A program made the position numbers and the translations under genes. From positions 2,108,001 through 2,172,000 of the forward strand of contig NZ_CP027482.1 of assembly GCF_003443875.1 (NCBI RefSeq): a DNA stretch of 64,000 nucleotides. Direction: 5' to 3'. The notes under the pieces are model-generated. The model was not told where the DNA came from. It saw nothing but the letters and a program-made list of their open reading frames with translations, and made no database searches. The stretch comes from Aeromicrobium sp. A1-2. Its GTDB lineage: Bacteria > Actinomycetota > Actinomycetes > Propionibacteriales > Nocardioidaceae. This document shows positions 36,326 through 48,943 of the stretch, piece after piece; within the stretch, counting starts at the first letter, position 1, and each line of letters opens with the position of its first letter.

Positions 36326-36511
36326 TCAGTCCCAGTCGATCGCGCGCTGGGATGAGTTGCCTCCGCCGTCGGCGGTGGGGGCGTCCCAGTCGATCGCCTT
36401 GACGATCTTGGAGTGCCGGTACTCAGCAGGCGACATGGCGGAGGCGGATGGCGCCAGTCCCACGATGGCGAGCACTGACACGGACGCTGCTGCTGCGAGA
36501 CGCTTCAACAC
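36326..36511 (-). CDS. Tiny secreted peptide with duplicated AIDWD motif
   Basis: 61 residues from GTG 36511, supported by AGAAGG six bases upstream; too short for many callers. Basic start MLKRLAAAASVSV, hydrophobic core and cleavage after PSASA near 25 predict export by Sec. The mature ~36 residues are SPAEYRHSKIVKAIDWD, a Gly/Asn linker, then QRAIDWD at the very end, so the same AIDWD unit appears twice. I know no family. A secreted signalling or surface peptide is possible. Confidence 0.6.
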   Translation of the reverse strand: MLKRLAAAASVSVLAIVGLAPSASAMSPAEYRHSKIVKAIDWDAPTADGGGNSSQRAIDWD

Positions 36512-36621
36512 GATGCACCTTCTTGTTCGTGGGGGGCACGGACCCATCGCCGGGCCGTATCTCAGATTCTCCCCCGCATCACGAGGGTCGTCAACTGATG
36601 CGCCGAACCTGTACGCATGCC

Positions 36622-37068
36622 TCACAGCACGTTGTTGACCCGCTGACCGGGGGGCGAGGACTCGAGCCACGACAGCAGCCCGGTCAGGGCATTGGCGCTC
36701 ATGGCGAACTGGCGTACACCCGATGCGTTGTCGGTGCCGACAATCATGTGTCCTGGGTGGATCGCGTGCACCTCGCGTCCCACGGGCTCGCGCCTCCCGT
36801 CGACACGAACGTCTCCGCGGGTGAACCGGTAGGTCGGGCGTGGCGACAAAGAGAAGGTGCGAAACCACTCGAGCTCAGTCTCGCGGTAGACCGCCAGCCC
36901 GAGCATCCAGCCCTTGGCCTGCGCCTCGGTCTGACGGTTGACGCTCATCTCGAACGTGCCGCCGGATCGCGCGAGGAATCGGCGCCGGACCAGGAGGCCG
37001 ACCAGGAGCAGCACCAGGCCGATGGCGCCGATCGCGAGGAGGTCGACCAGCCACACCCACACCGGCAT
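36622..37068 (-). CDS. DUF2550 membrane protein
   Basis: 148 residues. One N-terminal helix (about 5-28), basic RRRFLARSGGTFEMSVN, then a PH-like beta domain with WMLGLAVYRETELEWFRTFSLSPRPTYRF split by loops. DUF2550 proteins lie just downstream of atpC throughout actinobacteria, including M. tuberculosis, as here (21-base gap). Function unknown. Confidence 0.88.
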   Translation of the reverse strand: MPVWVWLVDLLAIGAIGLVLLLVGLLVRRRFLARSGGTFEMSVNRQTEAQAKGWMLGLAVYRETELEWFRTFSLSPRPTYRFTRGDVRVDGRREPVGREVHAIHPGHMIVGTDNASGVRQFAMSANALTGLLSWLESSPPGQRVNNVL

Positions 37069-37089
37069 CGCGACCTCCCCGTCAGCTCG

Positions 37090-37466
37090 TCAGGACTTCG
37101 AAACCAGCCGCAGCTTCGCGCCGGCCCGGCGCTCCGCCTCGGTGTCACCCTCGGCCTGCGCCCGCGCCAGCTCGGCTCGCACAGCCTCGGCGTCGATCTC
37201 CTCAGCGAGGTGAATGTCCTCGCTGAGGATCGACACGTGATCGTTGGCGACCGAGAGGAAGCCATCCTCCACGACGGCCCGGACCACGCCAGAGCCTTCG
37301 TACGGCATGATCTCGACGATGCCCGGAACCAGCAGCGAGAGCAACGGCGCGTGCCCTCGCAGCACGCCGAGGTCGCCATCGACCGTACGGGCGATCATCT
37401 CGCGAGCCTGCCCCGACCACACGACGCGGTCGGCGGCAACGAGCTCGATCTGCAACGGATCTGCCA

Positions 37467-37467
<1 letters not shown>
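37090..37467 (-). CDS. atpC: ATP synthase F1 epsilon subunit
   Basis: 125 residues; ATG overlaps the atpD stop (ATGA). N-terminal beta sandwich (MADPLQIELVAADRVVWSG..., GDLGVLRGHAPLLSLL) and C-terminal helical hairpin (AEEIDAEAVRAELARAQAEG) that inhibits ATP hydrolysis. Last subunit gene of the operon. Confidence 0.97.
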
Positions 37468-39889
<2,422 letters not shown>

Positions 39890-39891
39890 CG

Positions 39892-41532
39892 TCAGCCCCG
39901 CTTCTGCTTGACGATCTGCTCCTGCTCGACATCCTCGTCGGGCAGTGCGTCGAATTCCTCGTGGCCGGCCTTGATCGAGTGACCATCGCCGGTCTCGAAC
40001 TGGTCGAGGAACGAGTCGTACGCATCCACGAGCGCCTGCTCGTTGTCGGAGTCGAACTTCCCGGTCTCACGGATCGCAGCAAGGATCGGCTCGTGCGAAC
40101 GCTTGAGGAAGTCCAGGAACTCGGTCTCGAAGCGGGTGATGTCCTCGACCGGTACGGCGTCGAGCTTGCCGGTGGTTGCGGCCCAGATCGACACGACCTG
40201 GTTCTCGACCGGGAACGGCGCGTACTGGCCCTGCTTGAACAGCTCCATGATCCGCTGACCGCGGGCAAGCTGCTGCTTGGACGCGGCATCGAGGTCCGAG
40301 GCGAACATTGCGAACGCCTCCATCGCGCGGTACTGCGCGAGCTCGACCTTGAGCGAGCCGGTGACTGCCTTCATCGACTTCTGCATCGCTGCGCCACCGA
40401 CGCGTGACACCGAGATGCCGACGTCGACAGCGGGACGCTGGTTGGCGTTGAAGAGATCCGACTGCAGGAAGATCTGACCATCGGTGATCGAGATGACGTT
40501 GGTCGGGATGTAGGCCGACACGTCGTTGGCCTTGGTCTCGACGATCGGCAGACCCGTCATCGAGCCCGCACCCAGCTCGTCGCTGAGCTTGGCGCAACGC
40601 TCGAGGAGCCGCGAGTGCAGGTAGAACACGTCGCCGGGGTATGCCTCGCGGCCCGGCGGACGGCGCAGCAGCAGCGACACGGCGCGGTATGCCTCGGCCT
40701 GCTTGGAAAGATCATCGAACACGATGAGGACGTGCTTGCCGGCGTACATCCAGTGCTGGCCGATGGCCGAACCGGTGTACGGAGCGAGGTACTTGAAACC
40801 GGCCGAGTCCGATGCCGGAGCCGCCACGATCGTGGTGTACTCCAGCGCGCCGGCCTCTTCGAGTGCACCGCGAACGCCCGCGATGGTCGAGCCCTTCTGG
40901 CCGATCGCCACGTAGATGCAGCGGACCTGCTTGTCGGGATCGCCCGAAGCCCAGAATTCCTTCTGGTTGATGATCGTGTCGATCGCGATCGCGGTCTTGC
41001 CGGTCTGACGGTCACCGATGATCAGCTGACGCTGGCCACGGCCGATCGGCGTCAGGGAGTCGATCGACTTGAGGCCGGTCATCATCGGCTCGTGAACGCT
41101 CTTGCGCTCCATGACGTTGGGGGCCTGGAGCTCGAGTGCACGACGCTCGGTCGTCTCGATCTCGCCGAGGCCGTCGATCGGGTTGCCGAGCGGGTCGACG
41201 ACACGACCGAGGTAGTTGTCACCGACGGGCACCGAGAGCACCTCACCGGTGCGGCGCACGGTCTGTCCCTCTTCGATTCCGGAGAACTCACCGAGGATGA
41301 CGACACCGATCTCACGGACGTCCAGGTTGAGCGCGAGGCCCAGCGTGCCGTCCTCGAACTCGAGCAGCTCGTTGGCCATCGCCGAAGGAAGACCCTCGAC
41401 GCGCGCGATGCCGTCACCGGCCTCAGCGACGACGCCGACCTCTTCGGTCGCCGCAGCGCTCGGCTTGTAGTCGGCCACGAACTTCTGCAATGCGTCGCGG
41501 ATCTCGTCCGGACGGATCGTGAGTTCCGCCAT
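39892..41532 (-). CDS. atpA: ATP synthase F1 alpha subunit
   Basis: 546 residues from ATG 41532; a longer open frame upstream is not needed. Non-catalytic nucleotide-binding subunit: Walker [22 protein letters not shown], arginine finger region [10 protein letters not shown]. The C-terminal ~35 residues ([22 protein letters not shown]) form the acidic extension that suppresses ATP hydrolysis in mycobacteria and relatives. Confidence 0.98.
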   Translation of the reverse strand: MAELTIRPDEIRDALQKFVADYKPSAAATEEVGVVAEAGDGIARVEGLPSAMANELLEFEDGTLGLALNLDVREIGVVILGEFSGIEEGQTVRRTGEVLSVPVGDNYLGRVVDPLGNPIDGLGEIETTERRALELQAPNVMERKSVHEPMMTGLKSIDSLTPIGRGQRQLIIGDRQTGKTAIAIDTIINQKEFWASGDPDKQVRCIYVAIGQKGSTIAGVRGALEEAGALEYTTIVAAPASDSAGFKYLAPYTGSAIGQHWMYAGKHVLIVFDDLSKQAEAYRAVSLLLRRPPGREAYPGDVFYLHSRLLERCAKLSDELGAGSMTGLPIVETKANDVSAYIPTNVISITDGQIFLQSDLFNANQRPAVDVGISVSRVGGAAMQKSMKAVTGSLKVELAQYRAMEAFAMFASDLDAASKQQLARGQRIMELFKQGQYAPFPVENQVVSIWAATTGKLDAVPVEDITRFETEFLDFLKRSHEPILAAIRETGKFDSDNEQALVDAYDSFLDQFETGDGHSIKAGHEEFDALPDEDVEQEQIVKQKRG

Positions 41533-41566
41533 GTGTGTGCCTGCCTTCTTGTTCGGTGAGTGTGTT

Positions 41567-42367
41567 CTAGCCTGCAAGACGCCGGCGGGCGACTTCAAGG
41601 CGAGTGGACATGGTGCCGTCGATGACCTCGTCACCGATGGAGACAGCAATGCCTCCGACGACAGCGGGATCGACGATGATGTTCAGGTGGACTTCGCGTC
41701 CATATTTGTTGGCCAGTGCCTTGGCCAGCCGCGTCTGCTCGGTCTCACCGAGCTCGTGGGCGACGCGCACCTCGGCCAACAGCCGGTTGCGGCGAGCCGC
41801 GACCGTGTCGCCGAAGTTGGACAGCACCTTTTCAAACGAGCCGGTGCGTGCCGCGGCGGCCTGGGTCGCCAGTGCCAGTGTGGCGCCGGTGACCTTGCCG
41901 TCCAGCAGCGTCGCCAGCAGGCTGCCCTTGGCATCGGCCGGGATGCCCCGGTCCGACACGACCTGTCGCAGATCAGGATCGGAACGGATGATCCGCTCGA
42001 CCTCGAACAGCTCGGTCTCGAGAGCATCGAGCTCTCCGCCCGCGTCGGCGGCGGCCACCTCAGCGGCGACCCCTGCCGTCTCGAGCGCATCGGTGAGGTC
42101 GCGCATCGACGACCACCGTCCGCTTACTGCTGCGCCGAGCACCGACAGTGTGTCGGTGCCGACCTTGGAGCCGAACACCTGCGTGACCAGCCCGACCTTG
42201 GCCGTGGCCTCGGTCGAAGGGTCGGTCAGCACCCGGCGGAGCGCCGGGGCGCCGTCCAGTACCGAGACGGCGCCGAAAAGCTCGGCTCCGAGGTCGCTCG
42301 TCGAGCCCGTCGCCGCATCTACTGCGGCGAGGACCTCGACCAGTGACTTCGCTGAAATGCCTCGCAT
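41567..42367 (-). CDS. atpH: ATP synthase delta subunit
   Basis: 266 residues; its ATG shares one base with the atpF stop. It ties F1 to the peripheral stalk. The C-terminal OSCP core has [29 protein letters not shown] motif (here [15 protein letters not shown]). Longer than the ~180 residue E. coli form, as usual in actinobacteria. Confidence 0.96.
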   Translation of the reverse strand: MRGISAKSLVEVLAAVDAATGSTSDLGAELFGAVSVLDGAPALRRVLTDPSTEATAKVGLVTQVFGSKVGTDTLSVLGAAVSGRWSSMRDLTDALETAGVAAEVAAADAGGELDALETELFEVERIIRSDPDLRQVVSDRGIPADAKGSLLATLLDGKVTGATLALATQAAAARTGSFEKVLSNFGDTVAARRNRLLAEVRVAHELGETEQTRLAKALANKYGREVHLNIIVDPAVVGGIAVSIGDEVIDGTMSTRLEVARRRLAG

Positions 42368-42915
42368 CAGTTCGCCGACTCCTCGAGCTCGGCGATGAAG
42401 CGCTCGACCGTACGCTGCTGACGCGCATCGTCATCGAGGGACTCGCCCACGATCCGACCCGCGAGCTGCGTCGCCATCGAGCCGACCTCACCCTTGAGCT
42501 GGGCCAGGACCTGCGAGCGCTCCGCCTCGATCTGCGAGTGTGCAGTCGCGGTGATGCGCTCGGCCTCGGCCTGAGCCTGGGCGCGGAGCTCGGCAATGAT
42601 CTGCGCGCCCTGCTCCTTGGCTTCCTCACGGATCGCGGCGGCCTCGTGGCGCGCCCCCGCGAGCTGCTCGGTGTACTTGTCGAGAGCAGCCTTGGCTTCC
42701 TTTTGGGCAGCCTGGGCCTCTTCGATGCCGCCCTCGATCGCGGCGGTGCGCTCGGCATACGCCTTCTCGAATGCGGGGATGACCATCTTCCTCAGGAGGA
42801 AGAAGATCAGGCCGAAGACGATCAGGCTGATGACGATCTCGGCAGTGTGCGGGATCAGAGGATTGATGTCCTCTTCCGCCGCCGCTGCCTCAAGCGCGAG
42901 ACGTGACGTGATCAT
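42367..42915 (-). CDS. atpF: ATP synthase Fo b subunit
   Basis: 182 residues. One N-terminal transmembrane helix (about 24-46, EIVISLIVFGLIFFLL) and a long Ala/Glu-rich helix forming the peripheral stator stalk dimer with delta. ATG start, 28 bases after atpE. Confidence 0.96.
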   Translation of the reverse strand: MITSRLALEAAAAEEDINPLIPHTAEIVISLIVFGLIFFLLRKMVIPAFEKAYAERTAAIEGGIEEAQAAQKEAKAALDKYTEQLAGARHEAAAIREEAKEQGAQIIAELRAQAQAEAERITATAHSQIEAERSQVLAQLKGEVGSMATQLAGRIVGESLDDDARQQRTVERFIAELEESAN

Positions 42916-42943
42916 GGGCGTGCCTTCTGTCGGGTGATCGGAA

Positions 42944-43162
42944 TCAGGTGTTGCTGGACTTGAGAACGAACGCCAGCGCCAGACCGATGATGAAGAACTG
43001 CTCGGCGAGGACGAAGCCCAGGATGGCGATCTGGCGCAGCTTGCCCTCAGCCTCAGGCTGACGTGCGACGCCGGTGACGAACGCGGCGAAAATCAGGCCG
43101 ACTCCGATGCCGGGACCAATCGCGGCCAGTCCGAGGCCGATCATGTTTGCGGTGCCTCCCAC
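42944..43162 (-). CDS. atpE: ATP synthase Fo c subunit
   Basis: 72 residues from GTG 43162 (an ATG 7 codons later is possible). Two-helix proteolipid of the rotor ring: glycine-rich helix 1 ([11 protein letters not shown]), polar loop [11 protein letters not shown], helix 2 with the ion-carrying Glu in GFVLAEQFF. Target class of diarylquinolines in mycobacteria. Confidence 0.97.
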   Translation of the reverse strand: MGGTANMIGLGLAAIGPGIGVGLIFAAFVTGVARQPEAEGKLRQIAILGFVLAEQFFIIGLALAFVLKSSNT

Positions 43163-43238
43163 GGCATTTCCTTTCGTTGAGACGCTCGAACGAGCGTCGC
43201 TGGTGGGGCGTATGAAGTTGTAGGTCTAGGGGGGGTGC

Positions 43239-44030
43239 TCAGTGCTCGTCAGCGAGCGCCTCGCCGATGTACATCGACGAGAGCAGCGTGAAGACGTACG
43301 CCTGGAGGAACATGATGAGGATCTCCAGGAAGCTGATCGCGACTGCAAGGAGGCCAGAGATGATGCCGGCCGGCAGCGCGAGGGTGTTGTCCGAGTGCAG
43401 CAGCAGGTACTCGCCGCCGAGGGAGAACAAGATGAGGAGGAGGTGCCCGGCGAACATCGTCGCGAACAGACGAAGCGTCAGCGTGATCGGGCGGAGCAGG
43501 ATGTTGGACAGGAACTCCAGCGGCACGAGCAGCAGGAGGATCGGGCCTGACATGCCAGCCGGAACGGTCTCGTGCTTGAGGTAGCCGACGAGACCCTTTT
43601 TCTTGATGCCAGCGCCGTTGTAGACCAGCCAGCTCAGGATCGCGATCGACAGCGGGTAACCGATGTGCGACATCGTCGGGAACTGGAACAGCGGGATCAG
43701 GCCGTAGAAGTTGTTGACCAGCACGAACAGGAAGATCGTGAACAGGTAGGGCACGAACCGCATGAAGTCGGTCGACCCGATGTTTTCGCGGGCGATGCCG
43801 TTGCGGACGAATCCGTAGACCATCTCGCCGGCGAACTGCATGCGGCCCGGGACGACCGCCGCAGGGCGGGCCATGGCGTTGAACAGCACGACGATGATGA
43901 AGCCGGACAGCACAACCAGGAGCATGGGCTTGGTGACCATGGTTCCGGCAATACCCGGAAGGTTGAAGTCAGCGGGGCCGGGGCTCGGCGGTCCTGAAGC
44001 AGCGGCGATCACCAACGAGGCGAGAGTCAC
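43239..44030 (-). CDS. atpB: ATP synthase Fo a subunit
   Basis: 263 residues, GTG start. Five to six membrane helices; the essential Arg is in ITLTLRLFATMFAGH, and the last helix ends LLSSMYIGEA. It forms the proton half-channels against the c ring. Separated from atpI by 140 bases with a hairpin, so atp expression may restart here. Confidence 0.96.
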   Translation of the reverse strand: MTLASLVIAAASGPPSPGPADFNLPGIAGTMVTKPMLLVVLSGFIIVVLFNAMARPAAVVPGRMQFAGEMVYGFVRNGIARENIGSTDFMRFVPYLFTIFLFVLVNNFYGLIPLFQFPTMSHIGYPLSIAILSWLVYNGAGIKKKGLVGYLKHETVPAGMSGPILLLLVPLEFLSNILLRPITLTLRLFATMFAGHLLLILFSLGGEYLLLHSDNTLALPAGIISGLLAVAISFLEILIMFLQAYVFTLLSSMYIGEALADEH

Positions 44031-44117
44031 TCGGTCACCTTTGTCTCATGGCGTGGTCGCCTCCAACATGTCGTTGAAGGCCTACGGCCAGCGTCATTGT
44101 CTTGCGAATGCTTCCGG

Positions 44118-44134
44118 CCGGACCAGTGGTCCGG
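44118..44134. promoter_or_regulatory. Perfect palindrome CCGGACCA-G-TGGTCCGG upstream of atpB
   Basis: Eight-base perfect arms about one central base lie in the only sizeable gap of the atp operon (44031-44170). It could be a protein site or a small RNA hairpin that separates atpI from the structural genes. Confidence 0.45.
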
Positions 44135-44170
44135 GGTCGTCATCGCAGTGCCGAGACTATCAGCAGCACG

Positions 44171-44572
44171 TCAGTCCCTGTTGTCCAGGTCATACGTGGG
44201 GACACGCTGGTGACGAAATCCCCGGACCTGCAGCAGAGTCCAGGCAAGCGAGGTCGCAATGGCCGCAACACCGAACCAGGTGGAGTCCACGTGCTTGTCG
44301 GCGTTTCCGACGTCGAACAGCAGCACGAGCACGATCAGCACCGCGAGTGACTTGGTGGCCAAGAAGCCCAGTGCGATCGGTAGCGAGAGCATCGGACCGG
44401 CCTTGACCATCGGCGTGAGCACCAGCGGGGTTGCGCCGAGGAACAGCACGACGACGGCCGCGCCCAGCAGCGCGCCTAGGATGCCGTCGCCGCCCGTCGC
44501 AATGCCGCCGGCGATCGCGCAAAGCAGCGCGACCACGGCAACGGGGAGCAGTACGGGGCGGAGAGTCTTCAT
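44171..44572 (-). CDS. AtpI-like membrane protein
   Basis: 133 residues; ATG overlaps the wecA-type stop (ATGA). Four hydrophobic helices (about 8-26, 35-55, 68-88, 97-115) with a short polar tail (HQRVPTYDLDNRD). Position before atpB and topology match the poorly conserved AtpI, thought to help assemble the c ring or supply Mg2+. Confidence 0.8.
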   Translation of the reverse strand: MKTLRPVLLPVAVVALLCAIAGGIATGGDGILGALLGAAVVVLFLGATPLVLTPMVKAGPMLSLPIALGFLATKSLAVLIVLVLLFDVGNADKHVDSTWFGVAAIATSLAWTLLQVRGFRHQRVPTYDLDNRD

Positions 44573-45690
44573 GACCAGACCTTTTCTTCGAGCTTGGGCA
44601 GCAGGAACACCGCTGCGGTGGTGATGACGGCCAGAGCGCCGAATCCGGCGATCGACTGCCAGCCGCTGAACAGGCTGATGACGACGCTGCCGAACGCGAC
44701 GAGACCCGCGAAGGCGTACATCAGCAGCACGGCACGTCGGTGCGAGTGGCCGATCTCCAACAGTCGGTGATGGATGTGCATCTTGTCGGGGCTGAACGGG
44801 GAGCGGCCGGCCCGCGTGCGGCGCACGACGGCCAAGGCCAGGTCGGCGAACGGCACGAGCAGGATCGTGAACGGCAGGATCAGGGGAAGCAATGCCGGCA
44901 AGAAGCTGTTCTCGGCTCCCCCGATGCCCTCCGAGAGGCTGCTGGCCGGGAACTGACCGGTCAGGCTGATTGACGAGCAGGCCAGCACGAAGCCGATCAG
45001 CATCGATCCGGAGTCGCCGATGAACATGCGGGCCGGGAAGAAGTTGTGCGGCAGGATGCCGATGCACGCCCCGGCCAGCGCTGCCGTCAGCAGTGCCGCG
45101 GCAATCGCACGGGTCTCGCCGTTCTCGACGGCCAGCACGAATGCGTACGCGAAGAATGCGACGGCTCCGATCGCGACCATGCCGGCGGCCAGGCCGTCGA
45201 GCCCGTCGACGAAGTTGACCGCATTCGCCGTGCCGACGATCAGCAGCACCGTGAAGATGATCGCCTGCACCTGGTCGAGACCGATGTAGTTGCCGTAGAG
45301 CGGCAGGTACACGAACTGGACGCCCTGCGCGACCACGATGACGCCGGCCAGGACCTGGCCCGCGAACTTGCTGAGTGCATCAAGCTCGAACAGGTCGTCG
45401 ACGACGCCGACGGCGCAGATCACTGCGCCACCGAGGATCACCGCGCGCGCGTCCTTGAAGACGCCATCGTCAGCCATCGAGAGGAACGGCAGACTCGTCG
45501 CGACGAAATAGGCCGCGACCAGTCCACCGAGCATCGCCGGTCCGCCGAAGTAGGGGGTGGGGATCGCGTGGACGTCGCGGTCACGGACCCGGGCCACCGC
45601 ACCGAACCGGTACGCGGCCATCCGCGCGATCGATGCGAGCAGATAGGTCACCCCGAGGGCGATGCCGAAGACGACCAGGTACTCCCTCAT
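44569..45690 (-). CDS. wecA: Polyprenyl-phosphate GlcNAc-1-phosphate transferase (WecA/Rfe-like)
   Basis: 373 residues from ATG 45690, overlapping the sua5 stop. About eleven membrane helices. MraY/WecA motifs: VGVVDDLFELD, NFVDGLDGLAAG, FIGDSGSM and the late HIHHRLLEIGHSHR. It starts arabinogalactan-type or other cell-wall polymer linkers by transferring GlcNAc-1-P to decaprenyl phosphate. Place between sua5 and atpI equals M. tuberculosis wecA. Confidence 0.93.
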   Translation of the reverse strand: MREYLVVFGIALGVTYLLASIARMAAYRFGAVARVRDRDVHAIPTPYFGGPAMLGGLVAAYFVATSLPFLSMADDGVFKDARAVILGGAVICAVGVVDDLFELDALSKFAGQVLAGVIVVAQGVQFVYLPLYGNYIGLDQVQAIIFTVLLIVGTANAVNFVDGLDGLAAGMVAIGAVAFFAYAFVLAVENGETRAIAAALLTAALAGACIGILPHNFFPARMFIGDSGSMLIGFVLACSSISLTGQFPASSLSEGIGGAENSFLPALLPLILPFTILLVPFADLALAVVRRTRAGRSPFSPDKMHIHHRLLEIGHSHRRAVLLMYAFAGLVAFGSVVISLFSGWQSIAGFGALAVITTAAVFLLPKLEEKVWS

Positions 45691-46337
45691 GCGTTCGGCT
45701 CGGGTGGTTCGATCGTGTTGTTGAACGCGTGCAGGTCGTCGAGCGTGATCGAGCCGACGCGGAGGACCCGGGGAGTCGTGCCGGTGGCGTCCAGGATCGT
45801 CGAAGGCACGCCGGTCGTGCTGGGGCCGCCATCCAGATAGACCGCCACCCGGCCGCCCAGCATGTCCTCGGCCTCGTCGACCGTCAGTGCGGCGGGATCG
45901 CCGCTCGTGTTGGCGCTGCTGACCGCCAGCGGACCGGTCTGCTTGAGCAGGGCCAGCGCCCGGCGGTCGTTGGGCATGCGGACCGCAACGGTGTTGTGCG
46001 TCTCGCCGAGGTCCCAGGTCAGCGAGGGCTGCTGGCGGCAGATCACGGTCAGCGGCCCGGGCCACAGGGCCGCGACCGCCGACCTCAGCCACGACGGGAT
46101 GTCGACGGCGAGCGCGTCGAGCGTCGTGGGCGCGCCCACCAGGACCGGCGGGGGCATCTGCCGACCGCGACCCTTCGCGTCGAGCAGGTTCTGGACAGCC
46201 CGTGGATTGAAGGCGTCGGCAGCGATCCCGTAGACCGTGTCGGTCGGCAGGACAACGAGCTTGCCCTCCTCGAGCGCAGCCTGTGCCGCGAGCAGCCCGC
46301 GGTCGAACTCCTCGTCCACGTTGCAGTCGAATCTCAC
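45687..46337 (-). CDS. L-threonylcarbamoyladenylate synthase
   Basis: 216 residues from GTG 46337; ATG at 46346 is an alternative. YrdC/Sua5 (TsaC) domain making the threonylcarbamoyl-AMP used for tRNA t6A37: LPTDTVYGIAADAFN, KGRGRQMPPPVLVG, GPLTVICR, VRMPNDRRAL, SSANTSGDPA. The extra C-terminal Sua5 domain is absent. Confidence 0.94.
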   Translation of the reverse strand: MRFDCNVDEEFDRGLLAAQAALEEGKLVVLPTDTVYGIAADAFNPRAVQNLLDAKGRGRQMPPPVLVGAPTTLDALAVDIPSWLRSAVAALWPGPLTVICRQQPSLTWDLGETHNTVAVRMPNDRRALALLKQTGPLAVSSANTSGDPAALTVDEAEDMLGGRVAVYLDGGPSTTGVPSTILDATGTTPRVLRVGSITLDDLHAFNNTIEPPEPNA

Positions 46338-46382
46338 CGGGCCCATCCTAGGCCCGCCTCTGAAGGGCACCGGGGCAGCGGG

Positions 46383-46877
46383 TCAGAACCAGCTGACCTT
46401 GTGCAGCAGGAAGGCGATCGCGACGAACTGGATCATCCGACCCACGAAGACCATCGTGAGGAACAGCCACTGCGGCTGCCGAGAGGCTCCTGCCACGATC
46501 GTCACGATGGCCAGGGGCGGCACGCCGATCAACGACGAAACGAACGCCGTCAGAGCTCCGGCGTAAGGACGGTCGAGCAGTCCGAGCAGCCAGTCACTGA
46601 GCCGACGGACCAGCGCCACAAACCCGTTGCGCGGCGGCTTGCGCTCTGCCGAGCGGATCTTGCGACTGCCTTTGCGAGCCAGCTGGAAGACGAATGCCTT
46701 GCCGATCGTCGTCGCGATGACCAGCGACAAGATGATCAGGACAACCTCGACCCGGCTGTCGACCGTAGCGCCGATCACACCGACGTAGGCCTCGGCATTG
46801 ATGAAGATCGGCAGCAACGCTGAGCCGATGCCCCATACGAACGCTCCCAGCATCTGGAGGATCAGGTCGCCGGCCAT
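46383..46877 (-). CDS. Small VTT/DedA-like membrane protein
   Basis: 164 residues with about five hydrophobic segments and a basic cytoplasmic loop (RKGSRKIRSAERKPPRNG). The pattern PLAIVTIVAGASRQPQWLFLTMVFVGRMIQFV recalls the SNARE-associated/DedA (VTT) fold that flips lipids, in a shortened form like YqaA. It is inserted between prmC and sua5, absent from the M. tuberculosis order. Confidence 0.7.
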   Translation of the reverse strand: MAGDLILQMLGAFVWGIGSALLPIFINAEAYVGVIGATVDSRVEVVLIILSLVIATTIGKAFVFQLARKGSRKIRSAERKPPRNGFVALVRRLSDWLLGLLDRPYAGALTAFVSSLIGVPPLAIVTIVAGASRQPQWLFLTMVFVGRMIQFVAIAFLLHKVSWF

Positions 46878-46935
46878 AAGGCGGTCAGCCTATCGGCGCG
46901 GCCGCTCGCTCAGACCGCGGCCATGTCACGGCCGC

Positions 46936-47781
46936 TCAGCGAGGCTTGACCGCGGTGACATAGCGCGGGCGCTCCGCGAGGTCCGCATTGTCGCGAACGG
47001 CGTCCCAGCGGGCGGTGAAAACCTGTGGCGCCGACTCACCCTGCACGTCGGCGTGCTCGGCGCCGACGACTCCCCCGGGCTTGAGCAGCCGCCACGCGAC
47101 CTGCTCGACAACCCGCATCGCGTCAAGGCCGTCGTCGCCCGACCACAGCGCGAGCGCAGGGTCGTGATCGCGCGCCTCGGGCGCGACGCTCTCCCACGCA
47201 TCCAGCGGGATGTACGGCGGGTTGGCCACGACGACATCGACCGTCCCATTGAGGTCGGCAAACGCGTCGGCCATGTCGCCGAGTCGCAGGTCGACGCCGC
47301 TGTAGGCCAGGTTGCGCTGCGCCCACTCGTAGGCCGGCTCATCCAGCTCGACCGCATGGACCACGGCGCCAGGCACCTCGTGCACGACCGACAGGGAGAT
47401 GGCGCCAGCGCCGGCGCACAGCTCCACGACGACGGGTGACGGCACCGTCTTCGCGTGGTCGATCGCCCACCCCGCCAACACCTCGGTCTCCGGACGGGGC
47501 ACGAAGACGCCGGGGCCGACCTCGACGTCGATGAAACGGAACGCAGCCGATCCGATCAGGTGCTGGAGCGGGATGCGGGAGGCCCGCGCGCGCACGAGCG
47601 CCTCGAAGTCCTGCACCTGACGCTCGTTGGGCTTGGCATTGCCCAGAAGCATCATCCGCGGAACGCCGGTGACGTGGCTCAGGAGCATTTCGGCGTCGTG
47701 TCGAGGTGACGACACTCCCCCGGCCTCCAGGTCGATGGCGGCTTGCTCGAGCAGGCGCTGGGCCCGGCTGCGCACGGTCAC
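46936..47781 (-). CDS. prmC: Release-factor glutamine methyltransferase PrmC
   Basis: 281 residues from GTG 47781, four bases after the prfA stop. N-terminal helical domain, then SAM-dependent methyltransferase: FVPRPETEVL, VELCAGAGAISLS, and catalytic NPPYIP. It methylates the Gln of the GGQ motif in release factors; its neighbour prfA encodes a substrate. Confidence 0.95.
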   Translation of the reverse strand: MTVRSRAQRLLEQAAIDLEAGGVSSPRHDAEMLLSHVTGVPRMMLLGNAKPNERQVQDFEALVRARASRIPLQHLIGSAAFRFIDVEVGPGVFVPRPETEVLAGWAIDHAKTVPSPVVVELCAGAGAISLSVVHEVPGAVVHAVELDEPAYEWAQRNLAYSGVDLRLGDMADAFADLNGTVDVVVANPPYIPLDAWESVAPEARDHDPALALWSGDDGLDAMRVVEQVAWRLLKPGGVVGAEHADVQGESAPQVFTARWDAVRDNADLAERPRYVTAVKPR

Positions 47782-47785
47782 CGGA

Positions 47786-48865
47786 TCAGGCGCCGGACTC
47801 GACGGCGGCGAGCCGTTCGGCAAGCTCGGCCTCGACCAGGGACCGGATGACGTCGTCGAGAGCGCCATCCATGACCTGGTCCAGGTTGTAGGCCTTGAAA
47901 CCAGTCCGGTGGTCCGAGAGCCGGTTCTCGGGATAGTTATAGGTGCGGATGCGCTCGGAGCGGTCTACCGTGCGGATCTGGGACTTGCGTACGTCGGATG
48001 CCTCGGCGTCGGCCGCGGCCTGCGCCGCCTCGAGCAGCCGGGCCCGCAGGATCCGCATGGCCTGCTCCTTGTTCTGCAGCTGGCTCTTCTCGTTCTGGCA
48101 GCTCGCCACGATCCCGGTCGGCACGTGGGTGATGCGCACGGCCGAGTCCGTCGTGTTGACGCTCTGCCCGCCCGGTCCGGACGACCGATAGACATCGATG
48201 CGCAGGTCGCTGTCCTGGATGTCAATGTCGATGTCCTCGGCCTCGGCCAGCACCAGGACACCGGCCGCCGAGGTGTGGATGCGACCCTGCGACTCGGTGA
48301 CTGGCACACGCTGCACGCGGTGCACACCGCCCTCGAACTTGAGCAGGGCGTGGGGCGCCTCGCCGGGCTCGGGGGTGCCCTTGGCCTTGACCGCCATCGT
48401 GACGGACTTGTAGCCGCCGAGTGCCGACTCGGTCGCATCGAGGATCTCGGTCTTCCAACCGCGCTGCTCGGCGAATCGCGTGTACATCCGGTGCAGGTCG
48501 CCGGCGAACAGCGCGGACTCCTCGCCGCCCTCGCCGCCCTTGATCTCCAGGATCACGTCCTTGGAGTCGCCCGGGTCGCGGGGCACCAGCAGGCGCTGCA
48601 GGCGCTCGCTCAGCTCGTGCAGGCGCGGCTCGAGCGCCTCGATCTCTGCCACGAATGACGAGTCCTCGGTGGCCAGCTCACGGGCGGCCTCGAGGTCGTC
48701 GGTCGCCTGCAGGTAGTCGTGATAGGTGCGGACGATCGCGGTCAGCTCGGCATAGCGCTGGCCCAGCCGCTTGGCCAGACCCTGGTCCGAGTGCACCGCG
48801 GGGTCGGACATGCGGATCTCGAGATCGGCGTGCTCTGCGACGAGCGTCTCGACGGCTTCGAACAC
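47786..48865 (-). CDS. prfA: Peptide chain release factor 1
   Basis: 359 residues; GAGGAG five to six bases upstream sets the GTG start. Reads UAA and UAG. Visible are the [15 protein letters not shown] segment, the stop-codon recognition region and [19 protein letters not shown] with the GGQ that triggers hydrolysis. Confidence 0.97.
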   Translation of the reverse strand: MFEAVETLVAEHADLEIRMSDPAVHSDQGLAKRLGQRYAELTAIVRTYHDYLQATDDLEAARELATEDSSFVAEIEALEPRLHELSERLQRLLVPRDPGDSKDVILEIKGGEGGEESALFAGDLHRMYTRFAEQRGWKTEILDATESALGGYKSVTMAVKAKGTPEPGEAPHALLKFEGGVHRVQRVPVTESQGRIHTSAAGVLVLAEAEDIDIDIQDSDLRIDVYRSSGPGGQSVNTTDSAVRITHVPTGIVASCQNEKSQLQNKEQAMRILRARLLEAAQAAADAEASDVRKSQIRTVDRSERIRTYNYPENRLSDHRTGFKAYNLDQVMDGALDDVIRSLVEAELAERLAAVESGA

Positions 48866-48901
48866 GGGTGCTCCTCGGACTGGGTGCGGACAAGACAACG
48901 G

Positions 48902-48932
48902 CACCGACCCGTACGCAAGGTACGGGCCGGTG
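48902..48932 (-). terminator. Hairpin between rpmE and prfA
   Basis: CACCGACCCGTAC and GTACGGGCCGGTG pair with one mismatch around a 5-base loop, 12 bases after the rpmE stop. No U-tract. It could attenuate read-through from the abundant rpmE message into prfA. Confidence 0.65.
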
Positions 48933-48943
48933 CCGGAGTGGAG

